Positions 9,244-17,548 of a DNA stretch of 17,548 bases are shown here, in pieces. Each line of letters opens with the position of its first letter. Position 1 is the stretch's first letter. Both the position numbers and the translations under genes were made by a program. The stretch covers positions 352,212 through 369,759 of the forward strand of contig NW_003138320.1 of assembly GCF_000003605.2 (NCBI RefSeq), read 5' to 3'. The notes below the pieces were generated by a model. The model was not told the origin of the DNA. It saw only the letters and a list, made by a program, of their open reading frames with translations, and searched no databases. This DNA is from Saccoglossus kowalevskii. Lineage: Eukaryota > Hemichordata > Enteropneusta > Harrimaniidae.

Positions 9244-11016
9244 CTGAAATAATAAACAGAGTTTATAGAAATAAATCAATAAATCAATAAATCAATGATA
9301 GGAAGGCTTAGCTGTAGTACCGGTATGTACACATTGTAATACATGTACCTGCTGAATTATTGTTGGTTCCCTGATGTGAATATTATACTGACAGGAAATG
9401 TGATATGACCTCTCATCCCAGGGCACTCATGTGACTAGCATGTGACATAACATGTGACATACTGTATAAGTTTCACACCGCAATTTCAGAATGCATATTA
9501 GCCTATAGAAAGATACTGATGAGCTCAAAGGCAATTATTTTGAGTAGTATTTCTTTTTGAGATTTCCATATTTGAATGGAAACACCTGAACCACAGATTT
9601 GTGATCAGGGTCAGTGCATCCTGGTACATAATTATGAGCTTCATCTCCACTTGATAGCCTTGAATAATAGGTATTTACCTCTTTTCTTATGTGTCAAGGC
9701 AAGCACCAAGAAAAAAAACGACACTTTTCTAATTCTAATTATCAAACATAATCAATTGACAGTACTTGCACTTCATTAATTAAATGGAAAAAAACAAGTC
9801 ATATTTTAATGATTCTGCTTCAAATAAATGCAATTTTTGCGATAGAGCGAATAGGTAAATTTTTATCTATAAGCTGTACACATGATTATTAAATTATAGT
9901 TAATGTCATATTTCAATTCACAGGGTCTTTTGAGAAGGGAAATAGGTTTTTTTTGTTCACTGCAAGGACTCGCACAGTGCGTGAATCTAATACATGTATT
10001 TGAAAACAGTACAACGTTTTACACTGCAAACTTTGTAAATTTTGCCACTATCAATTTTTGCGAGTTGATAAATTATGGGCTAGCGGTATTTCCGAAAGTG
10101 TACGCAGTACTAACAGAATGAATACATTACTAGTATAGGTTTTGTACAATACAAGAAGAAATTTGATAAAAATAACTGTGACTGAACAGTGATGCTAAAT
10201 GATATGTGACACAAATACAATTTTTTTTCTGAATTACCAATTTGTAAAAATTGTTTGCAAATAAGCTATATACTATGACATATCATTTTTTAACATACAA
10301 TGACCCTTTAATAAATTAATCATTGTTGTAAATATATTATGTAATACGAGTGTATATTAATTACTTGTTCGGAAGAGAGAGCTAAAATTAGAATACTGCT
10401 GACGTACTTTGTGGAGAAAACATGACGCAGGTTATGTTTTAGTGTCTGTCAATGCTTATTTTTGTATATTTTACATAATTAATTATGCGTTCATATTAGG
10501 GTAAACAGAATTCTTGAAAATCCCCATGGAATTTAGTTAGTATTTTTTGAATTTGACAATTGTATGTGTTTTTTACATTTTTGACTTTACTTTAAATATG
10601 AACATATTACAAGGCATTGTAGGGAACCCTGAAATAGCATAATATCTCTGCCATATGAACTTATGATAAAAGCATTACAATACTGGCAAAATGGCTACTA
10701 TCCAGTAAAACACAACTATCATTTTCTTGAAAATTAGACCCCCAACTTTTTTAAGTCAATATCTTTATATTGCCCTGGTTTATCATATATTGTAAAATGA
10801 ACAAATTCTGGGTTATTTGCATTTATGTGTTCTACATTAATGTTAAAAAAATCGCTCAAACTAAATATTTATTTAATATGATAAAAAGTTCAATAAATAT
10901 CAAGGAAGGAAATGGTAAAAAGTAACATATGAATATTGTTTATTAATGTATGCTACATAAGAAAAATTAAAACAAATATACTATAGCAGTGTTAACAGTG
11001 GAATATTATTTTACTG
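9244..11016. other. AT-rich non-coding DNA upstream of the kinesin ATG exon
   Basis: It contains an ATAAATCA octanucleotide repeat at 9271-9296. Plus-strand frames at 9576-9779 and 9903-10121 have no domain or splice context. The block near 9955-10110 has GCGAG/TGCGA words resembling the repeat at 87-298 and may be an old element. No gene is supported. Confidence 0.4.
9271..9296. repeat. ATAAATCA octanucleotide microsatellite
   Basis: Three perfect 8-bp units plus a partial unit, just upstream (minus-strand sense) of the kinesin exon's acceptor region. Confidence 0.85.
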
Positions 11017-11451
11017 TCAATAGCTTTCACTAAAATGTAATGGGAAGACATAAAATAAATTGGAAAATTGTTTTTTAAGTAGAGAAGTAGGCATTATCTG
11101 AATTGCACAGTTTTGTACATGTGATTTGAACATATTCTCATTATCCTTTGATTTGAACAGTTTTTGAAAGTGATGTAATGTTAAACTTAAAAGAAACTGT
11201 ATGATTGTATGGAGAGATTGTTGATGTTTACCTTGGTAAAATGTACAGATCTGATTGGAATGCATGTAAAGCATATGGCTAATCAGAGTTGACATAGCAT
11301 ATGACAATGGACAGATGTTGCATTGCCAAAGAATACAAATTTCAATAGTGGTGTAATAGTGGTGAGGCAATGGCCGAATAAGCAGAACATGGCTTGAAAA
11401 TGAGAAGCAAGAATCTAACAGTTTTATTTTTTTTGTTCTCTTCATAATCAT
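11017..11451 (-). CDS. Unassigned open frame, possible zinc-finger remnant, probably not a gene
   Basis: This is the longest ATG-to-stop frame in the window, 144 codons. A rough estimate from the base composition suggests only a few per cent chance of seeing one this long. Around residues 43-65 the translation has WQCNICPLSYAMSTLISH followed by MLYMH, which resembles a C2H2 zinc finger (Cys-X2-Cys, aromatic, Leu, His-X4-His) with one residue missing between the aromatic and Leu. A second, weaker finger-like stretch (FKSKDNENMFKSHVQNC) lies near residues 99-115 and lacks its first cysteines. The rest is rich in Leu, His, Ser and Phe, as expected from AT-rich non-coding DNA. No splice sites, promoter or neighbours support it. 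It may be chance or a decayed repeat-borne ORF. Confidence 0.15.
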   Translation of the reverse strand: MIMKRTKKIKLLDSCFSFSSHVLLIRPLPHHYYTTIEICILWQCNICPLSYAMSTLISHMLYMHSNQICTFYQGKHQQSLHTIIQFLLSLTLHHFQKLFKSKDNENMFKSHVQNCAIQIMPTSLLKKQFSNLFYVFPLHFSESY

Positions 11452-13042
11452 ATATGTATATTACAGTATATTTAAAGTAAAAGCTAACTCATAAATCAAA
11501 ATACCCAGAATTTATTCATTTTGCACTCCTTGACTTTTGGAGTTGCAGTCTAATTTTCACAAAAATTATTGTTGTATTTTAGTGGCTATTTTTTGCAGTG
11601 CTATAACGCTTATACTATAAGGTTCCTATGGTGGAGATATTATGTCATATCTCAGATTTTAGACTCGAAAAATGATATATTGTGACTGATGGAATGATTG
11701 TACATCACCATTGAACATTTTCATGTGATTAATGACCAACTTTCTCAAAAATGATGGGAAGGCTTCTACCTTTAATCAAAGACACTAGAGAATACAGGGA
11801 CAGGTAACTGCAGCAAGCATCAGAAAAAATAGAATAATAGTTTATGTTTTAGTGTTAATAATGAGTTGTTTAGGCATCTTTTTTGTTTTGAAATTGATCT
11901 AGTGAGAAACATAATTAATATTTCCATGCAAATGGCAAGAGATGTGCATCAAATAGAAAAAAGACTGCAGTTGCCTTTTCTTGTATTCTCTTGTGCTTTT
12001 GATTTTATTTAAAAATATGCTTTTTTATGGATTAGACAATACTTCATGTTTATTTTCTGTAATCATGAGTTAAGTTTAGAAAGATGTGTACATAGCTATT
12101 TCATTTTCTTCTCAATTTATGAATCCCAGAGGAATCTTTGCTTCATTTATGTCCCTTTCAGTCAAATGTTAATAAGAAACACACGTTTAAACCATCAAGG
12201 CTTCAAATTAGTCTAGCAGGAACAAATTTGATGAGCTGGTTCATCAACTTAGAGCAACAAAAAACTGTACTGTATACAAATAAATACTATTGCCCTATAA
12301 CTTAGTTTTGAATACAAATAGTTGACCATTTTGAAAACAAATTCTACTACTTTATTTGGCTACCTGTTTTGAAAAATAGCAGCCCTGGTATTTCTGGAGG
12401 TATTGTTGCCGTAAATATTAATCATTTTCAATATTACGAGTATACCTCAATTTTTGGTCATGTTAAAAGGTTTTGAACCAAAAAATGTTTGCCTGAATAT
12501 AATTTAGAAATTCTCCTTGAATTTGCACCCCCAGTAAGCATAAGTAGGTACAACATTTTGGGATCAGAAACAACCTAGTTCTCAATTCTCAAAGTAAAAT
12601 TCAACAGTAAATGCAATACCGATACAAAGGCAATATGATGACTAAACCAGAAAACGAGTGGAGTTAATTTAAATAATAAAGCTGGCAAAAACTGTTATTT
12701 CCGGCTAAGTGCTACACCTGCCATTCAAGACAGATATAATGATGAAGACTTTCATTTTCTCCCCACACACTCATACTTAGTCAGTGAGTAAGTAGCTAGA
12801 TGTAGTCAACTGAATTAGTTGGAGGAAACGGCTGCAGTACATTTAGTCACTACATAATACATAATGCTTCGGGCTTGAAATTAAAAACGTTATCACAAGT
12901 CTAGCTGTGCTACCAATTCTAATCCTAAGGTAATATTGGTAAGTCCAGCGGGCATTGTGGTACTTACAGCTAAAAAAGTGTGAATACAAATAAATTACGT
13001 CATTGCTCAATTTGCATGAAGACACCCATCTAGAAAACAAAG
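11452..13042. other. AT-rich non-coding DNA
   Basis: No domain, RNA gene or strong repeat was recognised. Near its right end the minus strand has an acceptor-like TTTGTTTTCTAG and, 63 nt later, a donor-like CTGTAAGT (about 12962-13030). That could be a small non-coding exon, but nothing else supports it. The 65-codon minus frame over 12843-13040 is unremarkable. Confidence 0.35.
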
Positions 13043-13226
13043 TACCGTAAAATCTGTATTAGAAGCCGCATCCCTAATAGAAGTCGCACCCATTCTTTTT
13101 AAACAATTGGGAACCAAAAAATCATCATTTCTCATATGTGTAGATGCTCTAATAGAAGCCGCACCCCCTCTATTGGATTGTACCATTTTAATAGAAGCCG
13201 CGGTTTCTAATACAGATTTTACAGTA
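13043..13226. mobile_element. 184-bp MITE with 22-bp terminal inverted repeats
   Basis: The left end, TACCGTAAAATCTGTATTAG (13043-13062) plus AA, is inverted at 13205-13226 as TTCTAATACAGATTTTACAG plus TA; 21 of 22 positions pair. TA at the outermost bases fits a TA target site, as in Tc1/mariner-type MITEs, though the superfamily is inference. Inside, AATAGAAGCCGC (or a one-base variant) occurs four times, twice followed by a C-rich run. No protein is encoded. The terminal core resembles the unit border of the 81-bp array at 2088-2860. Confidence 0.8.
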
Positions 13227-14150
13227 TCAAATCAATTTTTAGTAGTCTAGTTGGTCTTGGTTCAAGACAAGAACCCTTATCTCAGCACTATAGCTATTAT
13301 AATTTCAAATGTTGAACAAAGCTTAATAGTTAATTGTAATTAAAAATGAATCAAATATAATATTGCATGCTTTATGAAAATTAATCATGATAAACTGGCT
13401 GAAAATGACCTAAAGCAGGTAAACAATTTAATAAATGAAGCCTCATTGCAATGTATGGTACTAATGTTTTTAACTCATGAAACACCACATTGTTTCCTAC
13501 CAATACGTTGGCCTGTTTTTTTAAATTTTTCTATAATTTCTTTGTTAATTTCTTATTATCTAAAGGTTTGGGTCAAAATTTAGGGAGCAAGCTTGGCAGC
13601 TGACAAAAAGCTGATTGTGCAAAAATTTGTAAAAAAATTTGGATAAAGAAAACAATGAACAATTTATAGTACGTGTACTTGCATAACTATCGATAAATAT
13701 AATATGAGCTGACTTCTTTACATCAAATGACATTTAGAAAAAGGTTAACTTAATCAGTATATAATAGCTTAAAGATAAGAACACATTAATTGATCAAGGC
13801 AGGTTCGTTCATAAATGCTTGAAACACAAGGGAAAACATCTGAAAAGGGAACAAGCAGCTGCCTCATAATTAAACAACATACTTGAATGAAAACAAAAAC
13901 AAATTTTTATATGGATTACTTCCTTTAATTTATTTTGTAAAATGTTGTTGCAATTGATCTTCTTCATTTTCCAAATTCTACTGATGGTACATTATATGTT
14001 ACCAAATCATTGTATTACATGTATCTTGTAATCCCATGAGATATAAATTTTCAAAAAACTGATGTTGGAAATGTGATCCCTGCAAATAGTGTCAATTTGT
14101 TAAAACATGAAATTTTAAACAGCAATAATAATGTTTTTCATTGTTATCAG
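13227..14150. other. AT-rich non-coding DNA before the signal-peptide-like exon
   Basis: The 69-codon plus-strand frame at 13374-13583 is hydrophobic and AT-driven with no splice support. A pyrimidine-rich acceptor, TTTTTCATTGTTATCAG, ends the interval at 14150. Nothing else was recognised. Confidence 0.4.
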
Positions 14151-14162
14151 ATCTTACGAAAC

Positions 14163-14204
14163 AGTACTGACGTAATCATAGATCGTCATTCAGCACGTGA
14201 AACA
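14163..14204 (+). promoter_or_regulatory. CRE-like and E-box motifs in the 5' part of the candidate exon
   Basis: TGACGTAA (14168-14175) resembles a CREB/ATF site and CACGTG (14194-14199) is a palindromic E-box. They lie about 40-70 bases before the ATG at 14236. If the acceptor at 14150 is not used, this could instead be a proximal promoter. Motif matches only. Confidence 0.25.
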
Positions 14205-14235
14205 GATCAAATGTAGACAATGTACGCAGACAATA

Positions 14236-14299
14236 ATGACACTTTCAACTCCAAACTGCCTAACTTCACTATGGCTTTTGGATTTGTTATATATCGCAG
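14236..14299 (+). CDS. Candidate signal-peptide exon of an unidentified secreted or membrane protein
   Basis: An exon-like block runs from the acceptor TTTTTCATTGTTATCAG (ending 14150) to the donor CGCAG/GTGAGT (GT at 14300-14301). Within it, an ATG at 14236 opens 21 codons plus one base: MTLSTPNCLTSLWLLDLL and then YIA. The stretch from Leu9 to Ala21 is hydrophobic like a signal peptide, although it has an Asp and lacks a basic start. A phase-1 intron right after a signal peptide is typical of secreted and receptor proteins built from Ig, EGF or similar modules. An earlier ATG at 14220 opens an overlapping frame through the same exon, so the reading frame is uncertain. A very short ATG-TAG precedes both. 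No downstream exon was recognised and no family is assigned. Confidence 0.35.
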
Positions 14300-15781
14300 G
14301 TGAGTTTATTTCCTGAACAAAACTAAATTATTTCGAAACCATGACATCTGTCACTAGCTTTTTGTTTACTTATTTGTTTGTTGAATAATTAATTAATCAC
14401 ATTACGCAATGCTAAGTGAACGCAATAAAAATAAACACTATTTAAAGTTTTACAGTTTTATAATTATTTGCATATATTACATGTCCCATATTTAAAAAGT
14501 CACAGATGACCCACCTATACCATGTTCAATATAGAACCCATGAAACAGATACCACACATGCAAAATGCATTGTTTATTTCCATGAAATTTGAAGCCCTGG
14601 CACATGACCACTGGTCACCCATCAGTCATAATCGCTATAACCCCTACCAAACAAACATAAACAATGCAATCGGTAATGCAAATACCAAACCCAGGAATGT
14701 TTTACCAGTGTTACCCCTAGTAAACACATGGTGCATGCTTCTTTGATCTAAAAAACAGTTATGATATTAATTCCAGACTATCTACATGTAATTTTTGACC
14801 ATCAGTAAAAGCCTGCATGATGAATTGAATTACTACACCTAATTCTCTATTTTGTCACTTAACCAAGAAATACCATATAAATAAGACTGAATTTAATAAA
14901 AAAAGAAAATTACACATTAAATTACAGAAAGTAATTATGAATTCATTACTATGCTAATTTCTATTCTTGTATTGGTTATTGATTTATAATAATATTTAAA
15001 TGTAGCATGCCAGGGTCATAACAAAGAAGTCTGGTTGCTGCTTTGTGTTACATGTCAAGCACGCATTTTACATTGTGATAACCATATCTAGCTTCTGAGT
15101 TCACTGATACTCTGAAAGTAAACATAAAACTTACGACTACCAAAATATTTTACCACCACCAACGATGTTTATAATTATCGAGTTAGAGGCATATCAAATT
15201 GGTAAAGTTAGCCGAAAAAAAACAAAAAACAATTTCTCCCCAACGATGAAAATTAGAAATTGCTGTCAGCCACCTAGACGAAATATAGCCCTTTGAACTT
15301 TCCTCCCAAATGAAGCACCTTTCGTTTTGGGCAAACTTCAACAATGTTAAAACATCCCTTATGGAGATTGCACTTTGTTACATAGAAGATAACACTATTT
15401 TTTAGTGGTTTACCTTAGTAGACAATTGCTATTTATAAATGCAATACTGTATTTAACACTATAAACACCATATTTTTTCTCACCTAAATTAGGGTGTAAC
15501 ATTTTTTTATGTATTTTTTTCTATACTTTCTATGTTTTTTTTTGAAAAAATTAACATCATTTCTTATTGCCTACTGGTCTTAATAAAATATTTGGAAAAA
15601 ATGGTTCAAGTCTATATTGTGAATCGTGAAAAAAGTTGACTATGGCGTTTCAAACGATGAAGGAAATAAAAGACTAGACTGAACTGAACTGAACTGGTAT
15701 CACAGACTTGCGATAGTTCTGATTACCCTTACAATATTTTTTAGATATAAAATTGGTTTGACTATAAACAGCAAAATAATT
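14300..15781. other. AT-rich non-coding DNA
   Basis: The 74-codon plus-strand frame at 14522-14746 follows an in-frame TGA at 14507-14509 and has no acceptor in register, so it is not called. A minus-strand donor-like GTAAGT (15132-15137 on the plus strand) follows only 11 open codons. An ACTGA microsatellite sits at 15677-15696. No gene is supported. Confidence 0.4.
15677..15696. repeat. ACTGA pentanucleotide microsatellite
   Basis: Four units of GACTGAACTGAACTGAACTG type. Confidence 0.85.
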
Positions 15782-16018
15782 TACAATTTTACAGTACAAA
15801 ATGTTTCAAATTCAAAACTATTGAATAATTTGCATTGTTATGTTTTAAATGTGAGTGACCGACATTTAATTTTTTTAAATGAACACTTCTCATTTTGAAG
15901 TACAATTTTACAGTACAAAATGTTTTGGTAATAACAAGTCAAAACTATTAAATAATTTGCATTGGGATCTTTGAAACGTGATTGAACAGCATTTAAATTT
16001 TTTAAATGGACACTAGAA
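15782..16018. repeat. Diverged 119-bp tandem duplication
   Basis: TACAATTTTACAGTACAAAA begins at 15782 and again at 15901, 119 bp later. Both copies continue with CAAAACTATT, AATAATTTGCATTG, GCATTTAA or GACATTTAA, and TTTTTTAAATG followed by ACACT or ACACTT. Several substitutions and small gaps separate them, so the duplication is old. It contains the TTTTACAGTA word common to other repeats in the window. Confidence 0.75.
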
Positions 16019-16596
16019 AAGCGTTAGAAATTGCGAGAAAGATTGGTTACTAACAGACATTTTACATTACCTGTAATTTATAAACAACCCTAGTAAAGAA
16101 ACGACATTAATTAGATAAAATTTAACAAGATTAATAATAGTGCAACCAATTCTGACAGAAACAATTTATCTTTGAATGTTGATCATCCAAGCCTTTTGAC
16201 AGGCAAGACAGGAAGAAATGAGCAAAATCTTAAAAAACAGTATATCCAGCAGAGCTTATGAAGAAAGAGATCTCTGTCGGTGGGCAAGGAGATGACTGGC
16301 GTCAATGTAAATGTGTAGAATAAAAATAGACCGCCTCATTCGTCAGTTTCCCCGTGAATAATTCAAACCTGCAGTGCTAAGCTAGAACACTGTTCAGTGC
16401 ATCATTATGGAAATGTCAAAATATTTTAAATATAAAAATGCGAGGAAAAAACCGACTGTTCAATAAAACATATGATGACGTATAAAGGAAATATTATTCC
16501 ACTAAAATACACTGTAAAAAAATCATAAAAAAAAATATCGCCGAATTCAATAATGTAAAGATCTAAGAGATGGACTATCAACATATCATTACAAAC
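16019..16596. other. Non-coding DNA downstream (minus sense) of the membrane-segment exon
   Basis: A patch of balanced composition at about 16250-16400 is the only exon-like part. On the minus strand it has an acceptor-like CATTTACATTGACGCCAG, after which the frame carried over from 16597 would stay open for about a dozen codons before a TAA. This is too weak to call. The remainder is AT-rich. Confidence 0.3.
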
Positions 16597-16817
16597 CTCT
16601 CCGCCTTCTTTCTTCTTTGGATGTAGTCAGATGGTATTTCACTTGATTTCGTCCGCTTCCTAGTCCCCTTCCGGTTTCTCACCCAAACTACTTGCACTTT
16701 AGCGACTGCTGTTTCGATCTTGTAAATAAGTAACACAAATACCACGAAAAATATCAAAATCAAGGACAAAGTTATGGGAGCTATGTACAGCGCTTCATCC
16801 GGCCGCTAAGTCGCCAT
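16597..16817 (-). CDS. Candidate first exon of an unidentified membrane protein, with an in-frame TAG at codon 4
   Basis: An ATG at 16815-16817 in the YY1-like context AAGATGGCG is followed two codons later by an in-frame TAG (16806-16808). The frame is then open for about 70 codons to a donor, GAGAG/GTTTGT (GT at 16595-16596). It encodes DEALYIAPIT, a run of about 20 hydrophobic residues (LSLILIFFVVFVLLIY), then a basic juxtamembrane stretch (RNRKGTRKRTK and QRRKKAER). Hydrophobic anchor followed by positive charges fits an N-terminal signal-anchor with a cytosolic body. The TAG may be a nonsense allele, a sequence error, or a sign that the true start is in another exon; alternatively the exon is 5' UTR and the frame is chance. 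No later exon was found. The family is not recognised. Confidence 0.4.
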
Positions 16818-16963
16818 CTTCTCATTAACATAATTGGAAATGACATCATCTTTTGCGTGGTCTCGTTGTTTCACGCGATAAATCGCGTTATCAAATTATC
16901 CATGCGTTCGATGATGGGTTTTCGTTTCTGTTGATTTTTCGTGAATTTATCGTTTCTGCTAAT
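16798..16963. promoter_or_regulatory. Probable bidirectional promoter between the minus-strand exon and NSUN5
   Basis: The two divergent start codons at 16817 and 16964 are less than 150 bp apart. This gap has more CpG than the AT-rich surroundings, including TTTCACGCGATAAATCGCG. CGCCATCTT at 16813-16821 is the reverse of AAGATGGCG, the YY1 motif often found just after animal transcription starts with its ATG as initiator codon. TGACATCA near 16841 resembles a CRE/AP-1 site. There is no TATA box in an obvious place. Divergent layout plus motifs suggests a shared housekeeping-type promoter; transcription starts are not known. Confidence 0.5.
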
Positions 16964-17053
16964 ATGTTGTATACACAGGCAGCGAGAGTTATTGAATCAA
17001 CTCAAGAACAGAAAGGTTCTTTGAAATCACTTGTATTCGCGAGTAAGGCAAAG
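16964..17053 (+). CDS. NSUN5: NSUN5-like 28S rRNA cytosine-C5 methyltransferase, first exon (partial gene)
   Basis: Thirty codons run from ATG at 16964 to a donor, GCAAAG/GTAGGT (GT at 17054-17055), leaving phase 0. The translation, beginning MLYTQAARVIESTQ and continuing QKGSLKSLVFASKAK, lines up with the start of vertebrate NSUN5 (M-LY-AA-V, then QGSIKGLVYSS). NSUN5 is a SAM-dependent methyltransferase that places m5C on large-subunit rRNA in the nucleolus. Only the N-terminal tip is present; the SAM-binding fold and catalytic cysteines are beyond the window. The frame is open upstream of this ATG to about 16853, but no earlier in-frame ATG exists and similarity starts here. The gene faces a divergent candidate exon across a compact promoter. 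Identification rests on a short but characteristic stretch. Confidence 0.8.
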
Positions 17054-17548
17054 GTAGGTCATCGGACAACGAAACCACATGTGTAAACTTCCTTGGCACA
17101 CACTATAAAAGGGTACACCATTCAAAAGTTAGGGGGGTATTAAAAAGTGAGTGTCTTGCATATTTTTCGGGCACAGATTTATTAAACTTTCTTCCGGGCA
17201 ACGACACTCTAGTACATAATTTTAGCAGCAATACTTCTTTATAAATATTAATGGGTTTGAAGATTTGTTTCATAAAGCCTTGTAATTAATATTCTGTGAA
17301 GATTTTGCATTAGTGTCCATGGCAACAGTAGCTTCCGTCAATATGACTCATATTTGTATTGCTATTTACTGCATGGGAGAGAATGTTATTTGGTTCCCAG
17401 TTTTTTTCGGGGGTGAGATCACAGGGAGCCCAGGAACTATAATCAACTATAATCACATTTTTTAAACTCGAAAAAACAGACGAAAAGAATGAAAAATAAA
17501 ATATAAAAAAATACCAGGTTGAAGAAAATTAGTTGCTTCTTCAAATTT
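17054..17548 (+). other. First intron of the NSUN5-like gene, incomplete
   Basis: It begins with the GTAGGT donor and shows no acceptor followed by NSUN5-like coding sequence (expected start NVKQLY-like) before the window ends. It includes an X-box-like GTGTCCATGGCAAC at 17313-17326 and a short AACTATAATC duplication near 17435-17454. No other feature was recognised. Confidence 0.6.
17313..17326. promoter_or_regulatory. RFX X-box-like motif
   Basis: GTGTCCATGGCAAC matches 12 of 14 bases of the palindromic X-box GTTGCCATGGCAAC, with an intact right half-site. It lies in the NSUN5-like first intron. Motif match only. Confidence 0.25.

Noticed and set aside
12962-13030. Small minus-strand exon between TTTGTTTTCTAG and GTAAGT
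   Set aside because: The splice motifs are good but the 63-nt content has no protein similarity and nothing links it to the kinesin exon, so it is kept only as a weak 5' UTR candidate.
14522-14746. 74-codon plus-strand frame as exon 2 of the signal-peptide-like gene
   Set aside because: An in-frame TGA lies at 14507-14509, just after the only acceptor-like CACAG, and no domain is visible.
15132-15230. Minus-strand exon ending at the donor-like GTAAGT near 15132-15137
   Set aside because: Only 11 codons are open before an upstream stop and no acceptor fits, so it looks like chance.
16208-16285. 25-codon plus-strand frame starting MSKILKNSISSRAYEERD
   Set aside because: Short, with no similarity recognised and no regulatory or splice context beyond a slightly higher GC content.
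16853-16963. N-terminal extension of the NSUN5 frame
   Set aside because: The frame opens with TTG, not ATG, and the NSUN5-like similarity begins at the ATG at 16964.

Overview
This window looks like nuclear DNA from an animal, most likely a mollusc and probably a bivalve. It is AT-rich, coding sequence is sparse and split into short exons with GT/AG borders, and the word TACATGTA is common. It also holds several repeat types typical of mollusc genomes, including a tandem-core element resembling the bivalve 'pearl' family. The organism call is inference. There are no bacterial genes, operons, CRISPR arrays or recognisable rRNA or tRNA genes.

Two protein-coding genes can be identified, both from very short first coding exons. 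On the minus strand, 9104-9203 encodes the start of a kinesin-3 motor domain (KIF1/KIF28 type). It sits in an exon that also carries 40 nt of 5' UTR behind a good splice acceptor. No further kinesin exon was found at lower coordinates, so 1-9103 is best read as a large repeat-filled first coding intron. On the plus strand, 16964-17053 encodes the first 30 residues of an NSUN5-like 28S rRNA m5C methyltransferase, ending at a splice donor; the catalytic part lies beyond the right edge.

Two weaker exon candidates lie between them. A minus-strand exon at 16597-16817 faces NSUN5 across a short CpG-richer gap that looks like a bidirectional promoter. It encodes a membrane-anchor-like segment but has an in-frame TAG at codon 4. 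A plus-strand exon at 14151-14299 carries a possible signal peptide and ends in a phase-1 donor.

The rest is repeats and AT-rich non-coding DNA. From left to right: an element terminus with a hairpin (1-86); a GCGAA-rich repeat fragment (87-298); a 961-bp element with 12-bp terminal inverted repeats and an exact 157-bp tandem core (775-1735); an 81-bp satellite-like array (2088-2860); a 59-bp duplication (3521-3638); an ATTCT microsatellite (5221-5336); a 68-bp array with CArG-like palindromes (6151-6425); a MITE-like unit (7033-7239); a 172-bp duplication (7318-7661); a MITE with 22-bp inverted ends (13043-13226); and a 119-bp duplication (15782-16018). Several unrelated-looking repeats share a TAC-N-GTAAAA terminal core.
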